From JBCCWF01 sp038520475 (lineage in GTDB: Bacteria > Cyanobacteriota > Cyanobacteriia > CAKZMO01), in the NCBI GenBank assembly GCA_038520475.1, contig JBCBLF010000142.1, positions 1-11,685 of the forward strand: DNA of 11,685 bases. The letters run 5' to 3'. Position numbers and translations under genes: made by a program. Shown piece after piece: positions 1 through 7,586 of the stretch; within the stretch, counting starts at the first letter, position 1; every line of letters begins with the position of its first letter. Below the pieces are notes generated by a model. The model did not search any database. It was not told the DNA's origin and was given only the letters and a program-made list of their open reading frames with translations.

Positions 1-18
1 GCCTGCTTTAAAGCAGGC
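1..18. repeat. Perfect 18-bp palindrome at the left edge
   Basis: The first 18 bases form a perfect palindrome (GCCTGCTTT / AAAGCAGGC). It could fold as a short hairpin around the central TTTAAA. On the plus strand it is followed by AAAATTCG, not a T-run, so it is not a complete plus-strand terminator as seen. It may be part of a terminator for a gene left of the window, or a bidirectional one whose T-run lies outside. It is 56 bp upstream of the first gene. Confidence 0.5.
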
Positions 19-74
19 AAAATTCGTTATTTGCTGCGATGCTGAAGTCGTATCTCTTATTCTCGGAGTAACAG

Positions 75-1361
75 ATGAGCTGGCAACCGTCTCGATGGCA
101 GTGGAGAACCATCGTTAGAGTGCTTCTTTTATTTTCGGTCGGCCTCTTATTGAGTGTGGCGATCGCCTGCTCTCAAAATAGGTCTCAATCATCATCAAAT
201 CCTTCTGAATCCAGTTCTCCTGTCGCTGAACTGGATTCAAATCAAATCAGCACTGAACTGAGTGATGATTCCTCCAAGACAGATGTCGAGACTCCATCGA
301 CGCCGTTGCCACCTGAGACCCAGGCTATTGTTGATAGCGTCGGGCCTTCAGGGCTCTATAATCCTCAACGCGGTGATGTTCGGCTAGTGGCCATTAGTGA
401 CCTGAACGGTTCTTATGGGTCGATTACCTACGACCCTGAAATTGAAAAAGCAATGCAACTGCTTCCGTTTTGGCAGCCCGATATGGTCGTCTGTAGTGGT
501 GATATGGTTGCTGGACAAGACTTGACGCTGACTGAACAAAAAATGCGTGACATGTGGGCTGGGTTTGAACAGTATGTTGCGACGCCGTTGCGAGCTGCGA
601 AAGTGCCCTATGGATTCACTGTTGGTAATCATGATGCGTCGAGTGCAACGGGAGTCGGAGGCAGTTTCCTGTTCCAAAAAGAACGAGACATTACGGCTGA
701 ATATTGGGGTGCACCCGAGCACGATCCTGGCGTTGAATTTGTCGATAAATTTGAATTCCCTTTCTACTACACGTTCAAGCATGACGATATTTTCTTCTTA
801 GCGTGGGATGGATCGTCACATCAAATTCCTCAAGAGAAACTAGCATGGGTCGAATCAGCCCTTGCGAGTCCTGAGGCCCAGCAAGCAAAGCTACGGATTT
901 TGTTGGGACATTTGCCACTGTATTCGGTTGCAGTGGGACGGAATCAACCCGGTGAAGTCATGGCTGAGTCTGATAAACTGCACGACTTACTAGAGCAATA
1001 TGATGTTCATACCTACATTAGTGGTCATCATCACGCGTACTATCCTGCTCACCGGGGCGATTTGCAGCTACTGCACATGGGCATTTTGGGGTCTGGCCCT
1101 CGACCGTTGATTGATAGCAATTTGCCTGCTGTCAAAGCGTTGACAATTGTGGATGTGAATTACGATACGCCTGATCTCACCACCTACACCACTTACAACA
1201 TGGAGACGCTAGAGCTGATCGAAATGGAGCAACTGCCTCGGTTTTTAGTTGGCCATAATGGGCTGTTGCTGCGGAGAGATGTCCCATTTGACAGTTTGGA
1301 TGCGTCTGAGAAGGGGATGTGTGAACAACGGCTGGGCTCTGAGTTGTGTCAGGCTAAATAG
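75..1361 (+). CDS. Lipoprotein metallophosphoesterase (calcineurin-like)
   Basis: Predicted secreted, lipid-anchored phosphoesterase of 428 aa. The N-terminus has basic residues, a hydrophobic stretch (about 13-30) and a lipobox ending at Cys32 (VAIAC), followed by a Ser-rich linker (about 33-80) typical of a tether. The calcineurin-like metal-binding motifs appear in order: SDLN (108-111), GD (142-143), GNHD (184-187), GH (278-279) and GHHH (317-320). The first motif is normally DxH; here the His position is Asn111. The family cleaves phosphate mono- or diesters using two metal ions; the substrate cannot be told from sequence. The ATG at 75 is preceded by GGAG at 65-68, good Shine-Dalgarno spacing. 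PstS starts 59 bp downstream on the same strand, which suggests a role in releasing phosphate from organic esters outside the inner membrane. That role is inferred from context. The fold assignment is secure. Confidence 0.93.
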   Translation: MSWQPSRWQWRTIVRVLLLFSVGLLLSVAIACSQNRSQSSSNPSESSSPVAELDSNQISTELSDDSSKTDVETPSTPLPPETQAIVDSVGPSGLYNPQRGDVRLVAISDLNGSYGSITYDPEIEKAMQLLPFWQPDMVVCSGDMVAGQDLTLTEQKMRDMWAGFEQYVATPLRAAKVPYGFTVGNHDASSATGVGGSFLFQKERDITAEYWGAPEHDPGVEFVDKFEFPFYYTFKHDDIFFLAWDGSSHQIPQEKLAWVESALASPEAQQAKLRILLGHLPLYSVAVGRNQPGEVMAESDKLHDLLEQYDVHTYISGHHHAYYPAHRGDLQLLHMGILGSGPRPLIDSNLPAVKALTIVDVNYDTPDLTTYTTYNMETLELIEMEQLPRFLVGHNGLLLRRDVPFDSLDASEKGMCEQRLGSELCQAK

Positions 1362-1410
1362 TGAAATATGCTGATTCACGAATAAGGTGTATTCACCAAC
1401 GAGTCTTCTA

Positions 1411-1416
1411 GGGAGG
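1411..1416 (+). promoter_or_regulatory. Shine-Dalgarno site of pstS
   Basis: GGGAGG lies 4 nt before the ATG at 1421, and a core within it pairs well with the 16S tail. It supports the chosen start and independent translation of pstS rather than coupling to the gene upstream. A small inverted repeat (GGTG-TATT-CACC, 1386-1397) and two ATTCAC copies lie just before it. I could not recognise a Pho box among them. Confidence 0.6.
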
Positions 1417-1420
1417 CAGA

Positions 1421-2512
1421 ATGCTGAGGCGGCATGCAATCCGGTATTGGTTTCTCGCAGTTATCACGGCGATCGCCCTTTGGATGGGGGCATGTCAGTC
1501 ACAGGGAACAGATACAGTCTCTTCGGAGGCTGCTGATTCATCTTCTCCGGCCCCATCAACTGAGTTAATCCGACTGAATGGAACCGGCGCAAGCTTCCCA
1601 TTTCTTCTCTACCAGCGCTGGTTCACGGAATATAATCAGCAGGCTCCAAACGTTCAGATCAACTATCAGCCGACGGGCAGTGAGGTCGGCATTCAACAGG
1701 TGATTTCTGGCACGGTTGATTTTGGTGCGAGTGATACTGCGATGGATGAGGCTGATATTGCTCAGGTCGATGAAGGTGTGGTGCTACTACCAATGACCGC
1801 AGGCAGTGTGGCGATCGCCTACAATCTTCCGGGAGTTGATAGTGGCCTCAATCTACCAAGAGACGTTTATCCAGCGATTTTCTCAGGGACGATTACCACT
1901 TGGGACGATCCACGGATTGCGAGTGCCAATCCCGATGTAACGTTACCCGACGTGCCTATTATTTTGGTGCATCGCTCTGACGGTAGCGGAACGACAGCTG
2001 CCCTAACTCGACATCTCAGCGCTGTAAGCCCTGAGTGGAAAGAATCAATCGGCATGGGAATGAGTGTTGCATGGCCCGCAGGAGTCGCGATTAAGTCGAA
2101 TGCAGGTGTGAGTGCCCAGATTCAACAGGCTGAGGGGGCGATTGGATATGTTGAATATTCCTATGCTCAGCAGCTCGATATGTCAGTTGCAGCCTTAGAA
2201 AATCTGGCCGGAACGTTTGTAACACCTACGGTTGAATCGACTTCAAAAGCTTTGAGCACGTTGTCGTTACCTGAGTCATTGGTTGCGTTTAGCCCTGATC
2301 CAGAGGTGACCGATGCTTATCCTATTGCGACCTACAGCTGGCTGATGGCCTATCAACGCTATGATGATGCGGCAAAAGCTGATGCTTTGCGGGATGTTTT
2401 GACGTGGTGCATTGAAGAAGGTCAGCAATTTAGTGAAGAACTCGGCTACGTTCCACTGTCTGAAGAGGTCAGAACGCGGGTTTTAGAGGCGATCGCCCAA
2501 ATTCAATCGTGA
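1421..2512 (+). CDS. pstS: Phosphate ABC transporter substrate-binding lipoprotein PstS
   Basis: High-affinity phosphate-binding protein of 363 aa that delivers phosphate to the PstCAB importer. It has a lipoprotein signal peptide with the lipobox ending at Cys25 (MGAC), then a Ser/Asp-rich linker to about residue 46. Typical PstS motifs follow: GTGASFP (54-60), GSEVGI (86-91), DFGASD (100-105), HRSDGSGTT (184-192) and GAIGYVEYSYA (239-249). The Ser, Asp and Arg residues that hold phosphate in characterised PstS proteins map to these motifs (for example Asp105, Arg185 and the SGT at 189-191). Length is normal for the family. The partner permease and ATPase genes (pstC, pstA, pstB) do not follow, so this is an orphan or extra binding protein paired with the metallophosphoesterase upstream. 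Induction by phosphate starvation is likely by analogy, but I found no clear Pho box. Confidence 0.95.
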   Translation: MLRRHAIRYWFLAVITAIALWMGACQSQGTDTVSSEAADSSSPAPSTELIRLNGTGASFPFLLYQRWFTEYNQQAPNVQINYQPTGSEVGIQQVISGTVDFGASDTAMDEADIAQVDEGVVLLPMTAGSVAIAYNLPGVDSGLNLPRDVYPAIFSGTITTWDDPRIASANPDVTLPDVPIILVHRSDGSGTTAALTRHLSAVSPEWKESIGMGMSVAWPAGVAIKSNAGVSAQIQQAEGAIGYVEYSYAQQLDMSVAALENLAGTFVTPTVESTSKALSTLSLPESLVAFSPDPEVTDAYPIATYSWLMAYQRYDDAAKADALRDVLTWCIEEGQQFSEELGYVPLSEEVRTRVLEAIAQIQS

Positions 2513-2992
2513 GCTACTATCGAGATAAGCATTATCCCAATAGTAACCATAGTTTTTGTAAATCAAGATTGATACATTAGGTGATGCGTCGGGCATTCTC
2601 ACGATAGATAGGCCTTGAAACAAGGGTGTAAGCCTGCTCCGTACGGTTACCAACACGGTTACGTTTGCAACACTGTCCTGGGCTAAATCCCTGAGGCAAA
2701 TAGCTGGTTGCTTAGTCAACGCATCACGGTTTTCGATAACGGATGATTGGCAGGCCTACCACATAGATGTGCAGCCCGTGTGCAGGCGTCTTTTGAGTGT
2801 TGCCTATCGGGTGTGCCAGTGCCCAGTCATTTTTTGAGAGGAATGCTATAGTTTCAACACATTGATCCCGCCACTCAAGAGCGATCGCGTCTTCAATGAG
2901 TGAGTCCGTCACAGATTGTTAGCATCGATTTCGAATCACACGACATTGCCTAACCTAAATAACAGCTACGACTAGTTGGTCATCCTCGCGTC
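2513..2992. other. 480-bp spacer without a convincing gene
   Basis: No convincing coding sequence is seen. The 62- and 78-codon minus-strand frames here (2724-2912, 2483-2719) match no family I know and look random. Visible elements are small: a GATAA-GCA-TTATC hairpin just after pstS (2524-2536), a CGGTTAC direct repeat near 2640-2665, a CACAT-AG-ATGTG palindrome (2760-2771), a TATAGT -10-like hexamer near 2845 without a good -35, and one HIP1 site (2881-2888). The length would allow a small RNA or a long leader for the next gene, but nothing identifies one. Confidence 0.4.
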
Positions 2993-4432
2993 ATGTCAGC
3001 GACTCCTGTCTCTCAACCACCTTTTGACTCCAGCTCCCAGGATGACTCTACGTCAGAGTCAGCTCAATCCTATGCATCCACGGATCTAGTTTCAAAGCTA
3101 TACCGAGAGCAAAATAAGATTCATGACTTATTAAGTTCGCTAAGTTTTGCACTTCGTAGTCTGAGAAATCTGAATCAGTTTCTAGAGCTCATTCCCTTAA
3201 TAGCGAGTCGAGTGACCGATACTGATGGCGGAGCACTCGTGTTGTTCAAAGCTGACGGGCAAATTCAGTTAGAAAGGTTGCATTGTCAAGCTGCCAGTCG
3301 ATGTCAAAGCATTCGTGCTGCAATGGAACTTGCGACTCGTCGATTGATGGATTCCGTCAATCGCTCGCCTGCCGAGACTCTTCATACAACGCCTGAACTG
3401 CTGAGTGTACTTGATCAGCACGTATCGGACATCCTAGGGGCAGAAAACGTTCAATGGTTTGGAACTCCCATTTTGGTGGGAAATACTGAACGCGGTCGGC
3501 TGTATATCTTTAGTTACAGTCATGATTTTGCGTGGACCGATGCACGACAAAAACTCGTCCGTTTAGTGTCAGATCAGACATCCGTTGCGATTGAAAATGA
3601 TGAGCTAAATGCTGAATTGCGGAATAAAGAACGCCTCGATCGAGAATTGGAAATTGGAGCGGAGATCCAATCACAGTTATTACCTCGTCAATGCCCAACG
3701 GTCGAAGGGATAACGCTGGCTGCTCGATGCAAAAATGCAAGTCGCGTGGGTGGAGACTACTACGACTTTGTGCCTGCTGACTATGATCAATTTCAATCGC
3801 GTTTAGATTGCCTTGAGCAGGGCCGCTGGAGCATCACCATTGGTGACGTGATGGGGAAAGGGGTTCCAGCGGGATTAATTATGACCATGCTGCGGGGCAT
3901 GTTACGGGCTGAAGTGCTGAATCAACACAGCCCTGCACGCATTCTTCAGCATCTCAATCATGTAATGTATGGAGACCTCGATAACTCAAATCGATTTGTA
4001 ACGCTGTTTTATTCAGAATATGACCCGAAAACCGGGGTGTTAGCGTTTAGCAATGCTGCCCATAATCCGCCGATTCTGTGGCGAGCCAAGAGTCAAACTC
4101 TGGAGAAACTTGATTCCGATGGCATGCTTATTGGGTTAGACATGAACACCCAATATGAAGATGGGGAAGTCCAGCTCTTGCCGGGGGATACCGTCGTTTA
4201 TTACACCGATGGGTTCACTGAAGCGGCGAATCCTAAGGGTGCGCGGTTTGAAGAAGAAAACTTATTACGCGCTATTCAGCAAGCCTGTGAGAACGGCTAT
4301 GCGCCGCAAGATATCCTCGATTATCTGTTTGGGCGAATTCAAGAATTTGTTGGCGTTGCAAAGCACAACGAAGACGATATGACCTTGGTGATTCTTCAAG
4401 TGAACGTGGAACGTGAGGTCGATCATCGCTGA
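2993..4432 (+). CDS. GAF-domain SpoIIE/RsbU-type PP2C protein phosphatase
   Basis: Soluble serine/threonine phosphatase of 479 aa, probably acting on a phosphorylated anti-sigma-antagonist (STAS) protein or another regulator. After a disordered, Ser-rich start (1-30) comes a helical segment and a GAF-like sensor domain (about 45-205). A short helical linker rich in Glu, Leu and Arg (about 200-228) leads to the PPM/SpoIIE catalytic domain. The metal-binding motifs are intact: GGDYYD (253-258), GDVMGKG (284-290), YYTDG with Asp406 (403-407) and NEDDMT (459-464). The family pattern EIGAEIQSQLLP at 220-231 is also present. The start is constrained: an in-frame TAA at 2960-2962 leaves only the ATG at 2993, although no strong ribosome site precedes it. 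No anti-sigma or STAS gene is adjacent, so the substrate is unknown. GAF signals in such proteins vary, and none can be named here. Confidence 0.92.
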   Translation: MSATPVSQPPFDSSSQDDSTSESAQSYASTDLVSKLYREQNKIHDLLSSLSFALRSLRNLNQFLELIPLIASRVTDTDGGALVLFKADGQIQLERLHCQAASRCQSIRAAMELATRRLMDSVNRSPAETLHTTPELLSVLDQHVSDILGAENVQWFGTPILVGNTERGRLYIFSYSHDFAWTDARQKLVRLVSDQTSVAIENDELNAELRNKERLDRELEIGAEIQSQLLPRQCPTVEGITLAARCKNASRVGGDYYDFVPADYDQFQSRLDCLEQGRWSITIGDVMGKGVPAGLIMTMLRGMLRAEVLNQHSPARILQHLNHVMYGDLDNSNRFVTLFYSEYDPKTGVLAFSNAAHNPPILWRAKSQTLEKLDSDGMLIGLDMNTQYEDGEVQLLPGDTVVYYTDGFTEAANPKGARFEEENLLRAIQQACENGYAPQDILDYLFGRIQEFVGVAKHNEDDMTLVILQVNVEREVDHR

Positions 4433-4593
4433 TGGTCGCTTGAGAGAATTCTAAGAGGGTCTCAAATAAAAAATTGAGTCAGGCTATCTTAATTTTCCTC
4501 GAAGTGTGGCAAACTAAGGGCGATTCGCTGACACAACATGTATCATTTGCCCTGCTATCCCCTTTTCTGAATGGAGCGCGCTGCATCATTCTG

Positions 4594-4619
4594 CGGAGCC
4601 TGCTCATAGGCAGACTCCG
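4594..4619. repeat. Intergenic hairpin before the small membrane protein
   Basis: The arms CGGAGCCTGC (4594-4603) and GCAGACTCCG (4610-4619) pair over 10 positions with one C-A mismatch, around a 6-nt loop. Neither strand has a T-run after it, so it is not a textbook terminator. It may mark the 3' end of the phosphatase transcript or be a structured leader of the next gene. The rest of 4433-4714 holds only a weaker TTGAGA/TCTCAA repeat (4440-4465) and AT-rich sequence. Confidence 0.5.
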
Positions 4620-4714
4620 TAAAAATTGAGTGATGCTCCAATTCGAAGGATTGGTATCAGTCGGCTGATAGCACTGGTGTGTTGCTCAAATTTGTTGCTA
4701 TTCAACGAGATGCT

Positions 4715-4978
4715 ATGACGCTGTTTCATTTGCTTCAAGCGATTCCAGATTTTGCCACACTGACACCGCCGGATGGTGCAATTTGGGTTCATTCGTTTCA
4801 GCATGCGGTCCATTTTTCACCTGTCGATTGGGTTGTTGTTGCTCAGCAGTTCGAAACGGATGTATTTGCGGATGCTCGCACTTTTTTCAATAACTTTGTT
4901 GAGTCCGGTCAGATTTGGGCATTAGTCGTCGGTATTATCATCGGGTACATCTTGAAAAGCCTAACGTCCTATGGCTAG
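4715..4978 (+). CDS. Small single-span membrane protein, unknown function
   Basis: I do not recognise this 87-aa protein. It has an N-terminal part of about 60 residues, moderately hydrophobic and rich in aromatic residues and Asp, and one C-terminal transmembrane helix (about 67-80, IWALVVGIIIGYIL) followed by a Lys and a short tail. This fits a tail-anchored topology with the N-terminal part on one side of the membrane. The sequence looks coding: varied codons, a coherent hydrophobic helix and a charged end. The ATG at 4715 is chosen with only a weak GAGA before it; a GTG at 4679 in the same frame would give 99 aa. It ends 58 bp before argH on the same strand and could be co-transcribed with it. 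A functional link to arginine synthesis is not implied by the sequence. Confidence 0.6.
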   Translation: MTLFHLLQAIPDFATLTPPDGAIWVHSFQHAVHFSPVDWVVVAQQFETDVFADARTFFNNFVESGQIWALVVGIIIGYILKSLTSYG

Positions 4979-5036
4979 GATCAACGCATGTGGCGTCAGG
5001 ATGGTTGTCGACAGATAGGGATGGTAGGGTGATCTT

Positions 5037-6431
5037 GTGACCAACGACTCAAAACAAACATGGAGCCAGCGGTTTGAATCAGCCCTGCATCCGGCGATCG
5101 CCCGCTTCAATGCCAGCATTGGATTTGATATTGCGCTCGTCGAGTACGATATCACTGGCTCCCAGGCCCACGCCAAAATGCTGTCAAAAACCGGCATCAT
5201 TTCTCAAGAAGAGGGAGATGCCATCGTTTCTGGACTCGATCGCATTCGTCAAGAATATCGCGATGGCCTTTTTCAGCCTGGAATTGATGCTGAAGACGTT
5301 CATTTCGCAGTGGAGCGGCGCCTGACTGAGTTAATTGGTGATGCAGGAAAGAAGCTACACACGGCGCGATCGCGCAACGATCAGGTGGGCACGGATACTC
5401 GACTGTATCTTCGAGATCACATCATCCGAATTCGACAGCAGCTCATTGATTTTCAGAACGTCTTGTTGAATCAAGCTGAGCAGCACGTCGAAACATTGAT
5501 TCCAGGCTATACCCATCTCCAGCGCGCTCAACCGTTAAGTTTGGCCCATCACCTGATGGCCTATGTGGAAATGGCTCACCGAGACTGGGAACGGCTCGGT
5601 GAAATCTATGCTCGGGTCAACACGTCACCTTTAGGAAGTGGTGCGCTGGCAGGAACCACCTTCCCAATTGACCGACAGTATGCTGCTGAATTACTTGGGT
5701 TTGAACGCATTTACCGGAATAGCCTCGACGGGGTGAGCGATCGCGACTTTGCTATTGAATTTGCGTGCGCTGCAAGCCTCATCATGGTGCATCTGTCTCG
5801 ATTGTCGGAAGAAGTAATTCTGTGGGCGTCTGAAGAATTTGGCTTTATTAAGCTGAAGGATAGCTGTTCCACAGGGTCGAGCATCATGCCCCAAAAGAAG
5901 AATCCAGATGTGCCAGAACTGGTACGTGGAAAAACCGGACGAGTATTTGGTCACCTTCAGAGTCTATTGGTGCTGATGAAAGGTCTGCCGCTGGCGTATA
6001 ACAAAGATCTCCAAGAAGACAAGGAAGCGCTGTTTGATGCCGTCCAAACAACTGAGAGCTGTCTCGAAGCAATGACCATTTTGATGGGTGAAGGACTCGA
6101 ATTTCAGCTCATTCGATTGAATTCAGCGGTTGCGGAAGATTTCTCGAACGCGACGGATGTTGCCGATTACCTGGCGTCTAAGGGGGTTCCGTTTCGCGAA
6201 GCCTATAATCTCGTCGGTAAAGTGGTAAAGACGAGCCTTGCTGCTGGGAAGCTGTTGAAAGATCTGACAATGGATGAATGGACGACCCTCCATCCTGCGT
6301 TTGAAGATGATATTTATCAGGCGATCGCCCCTCAACAGGTAGTCGCTGCTCGGAATAGCTATGGCGGCACCGGCTTTAAACAGGTCCGCAACTCTATACA
6401 AGAAGGGCGATCGCGCTTGTCGAATCTCTGA
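5037..6431 (+). CDS. argH: Argininosuccinate lyase
   Basis: Cytoplasmic enzyme of 464 aa that splits argininosuccinate into arginine and fumarate, the last step of arginine synthesis. It belongs to the fumarase/aspartase superfamily of homotetramers. The superfamily signature GSSIMPQKKNP is at 280-290, with the catalytic Ser in the flexible loop (Ser282). The other conserved blocks are present: HTARSRNDQVGTD (108-120), GYTHLQRAQP (157-166, with the conserved His160) and TSPLGSGALAGT (196-207). Length is normal for ArgH. The start is GTG at 5037 with AGGG 7 nt upstream (5026-5029); the next in-frame Met is residue 48 and would cut conserved sequence. It lies 58 bp after the small membrane protein and 59 bp before a glycosyltransferase; no other arg genes are nearby, as is usual in cyanobacteria. 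Four HIP1 sites fall within or at its ends. Confidence 0.97.
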   Translation: MTNDSKQTWSQRFESALHPAIARFNASIGFDIALVEYDITGSQAHAKMLSKTGIISQEEGDAIVSGLDRIRQEYRDGLFQPGIDAEDVHFAVERRLTELIGDAGKKLHTARSRNDQVGTDTRLYLRDHIIRIRQQLIDFQNVLLNQAEQHVETLIPGYTHLQRAQPLSLAHHLMAYVEMAHRDWERLGEIYARVNTSPLGSGALAGTTFPIDRQYAAELLGFERIYRNSLDGVSDRDFAIEFACAASLIMVHLSRLSEEVILWASEEFGFIKLKDSCSTGSSIMPQKKNPDVPELVRGKTGRVFGHLQSLLVLMKGLPLAYNKDLQEDKEALFDAVQTTESCLEAMTILMGEGLEFQLIRLNSAVAEDFSNATDVADYLASKGVPFREAYNLVGKVVKTSLAAGKLLKDLTMDEWTTLHPAFEDDIYQAIAPQQVVAARNSYGGTGFKQVRNSIQEGRSRLSNL

Positions 6432-6490
6432 TGACCGCGTCTGTCATGGGAGATACTGAATGCTGCGACCGTGCGTGACTTGAAATCATC

Positions 6491-7474
6491 ATGCGAAAAC
6501 TGTATTTTTTAGTGCCCGGAACGACTCGAACGTTTGCAGGTGGAGGACTCTGGGCAGAACTGGACATTGTTAAGCTCGCACAGCAGGTTTGCGATGCTGA
6601 TATTGCGACGTATCTTCAGAGAGAAACCGACACCGCATTTTTAGATGATGTGCTTCACGCTTATGCCCCTGATGATTGCATCTTTGTGATGAGCTGGGGT
6701 TTTCACGTCCCCATGTTGATAAAACGATTGCGTGGGTGGAACACGGTGTATCGAGCCCATAGCGCAGGCTATCGTTTCTCAATCCCATCTGATATTCCGA
6801 TTTTGGCCGTGAGCCGCAACACCCTCGGATACTGGGGACAACGGGCAATGAATGGAGCCTTATACTACTTGCCGAATCACATCTCTGATGATTTTCAGAA
6901 CCACCACCAAAATCGTGATATTGACGTACTGGTTCAAACGCGAAAGTCCTCTGATTATCTGCTCAAACAACTTGTTCCTGATCTTCAACCCCATTGCACA
7001 GTGACGGTGCTAGATCATTTTGTCGATGACTTAATCGGACTCTTCAACCGAACCAAAATCTATCTCTATGACTCGGCTGAATATTGGGGACAGCATGGTG
7101 TTAGTGAAGGGTTTGGGCTGCCTCCGATGGAAGCAATGGCTTGTGGATGCCATGTTTTTTCTAGCATCAATGGTGCTCTGGCTGATTACCTTGACCCGGG
7201 CATGAATTGCCATAAGATTGGCATCTATTCGACGACCTATGATGTGCAGCGCATTCTCCAGGTTGTTAATGCTCCAGTTCAATCGACGGTGTCTGAAGAG
7301 TTTTTCAACGACTACCGAGCTGAGAGCCTCATCAAGCGACTCCAGATCATTGTGCCAGAGCTCAATGCCTTCTTCGACCACCAGCGATCGCATCCCCCGA
7401 CGGTTCCAACCCTGACGCGATCGCGCCTCCTTCAGCTTTTCATTCGTCGAGTACGAAAGAAGCTGAAGCTGTGA
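6491..7474 (+). CDS. Glycosyltransferase, GT4-like (GT-B fold)
   Basis: Predicted sugar transferase of 327 aa. The N-terminal half begins with a beta strand and a Gly-rich turn (LVPGTTRTFAGGG, 7-19), as in GT-B enzymes. The C-terminal half carries the donor-site pattern EGFGLPPMEAMACG (206-219), in which Glu206 and Glu214 form the E-X7-E motif of GT4 enzymes. The protein is shorter than typical GT4 members (about 350-420 aa), mainly in the N-terminal acceptor domain. Donor and acceptor cannot be named; a role in cell-surface polysaccharide is a family-level guess. The start is fixed: TGA at 6476-6478 is in frame only five codons before the ATG at 6491, and there is no strong ribosome site. 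No other sugar genes sit beside it. Two HIP1 sites lie near the 3' end, and the C-terminus is strongly basic (RSRLLQLFIRRVRKKLKL). Confidence 0.88.
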   Translation: MRKLYFLVPGTTRTFAGGGLWAELDIVKLAQQVCDADIATYLQRETDTAFLDDVLHAYAPDDCIFVMSWGFHVPMLIKRLRGWNTVYRAHSAGYRFSIPSDIPILAVSRNTLGYWGQRAMNGALYYLPNHISDDFQNHHQNRDIDVLVQTRKSSDYLLKQLVPDLQPHCTVTVLDHFVDDLIGLFNRTKIYLYDSAEYWGQHGVSEGFGLPPMEAMACGCHVFSSINGALADYLDPGMNCHKIGIYSTTYDVQRILQVVNAPVQSTVSEEFFNDYRAESLIKRLQIIVPELNAFFDHQRSHPPTVPTLTRSRLLQLFIRRVRKKLKL

Positions 7475-7488
7475 TATGGCGCTACGTA

Positions 7489-7513
7489 CTAGAGTCAAAT
7501 GGATTGACTCTAG
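7489..7513. terminator. Hairpin between convergent genes, likely bidirectional terminator
   Basis: The perfect 10-bp arms CTAGAGTCAA (7489-7498) and TTGACTCTAG (7504-7513) enclose a 5-nt loop. The hairpin sits 15 bp after the glycosyltransferase stop, in the gap where the glycosyltransferase and the oligopeptidase end facing each other. There is only a short GTTTG after it and no long T-run, so termination strength is uncertain. Its position between convergent genes is the main support. Confidence 0.6.
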
Positions 7514-7544
7514 CCTGTTTGCGGATTGCTATGCTTGCGGCAAC

Positions 7545-7582
7545 GGTGCAGATGGTCAAAGGTGCAGATGGTCAAAGGTGCA
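7545..7582. repeat. 16-bp tandem repeat, about 2.4 copies
   Basis: The unit GGTGCAGATGGTCAAA occurs at 7545-7560 and again at 7561-7576, followed by a partial copy GGTGCA (7577-7582). The copies are identical. The repeat ends 4 bp before the stop codon of the oligopeptidase gene, which reads from the other strand. It probably arose by replication slippage and may vary in copy number between strains. Confidence 0.85.
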
Positions 7583-7586
7583 TGAG

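Noticed and set aside
2724..2912. 62-codon minus-strand frame in the spacer before the phosphatase
   Set aside because: No family resemblance, no ribosome site recognised, and a length expected by chance.
2949..2967. CCTAACCT resembling a cyanobacterial Pho-box half-site
   Set aside because: A Pho box needs tandem 8-mers at 11-bp spacing, and the neighbouring positions do not match.
7031..7498. 155-codon minus-strand open frame
   Set aside because: It lies almost wholly antisense to the glycosyltransferase, whose donor motif is clear, and its translation resembles no protein family.
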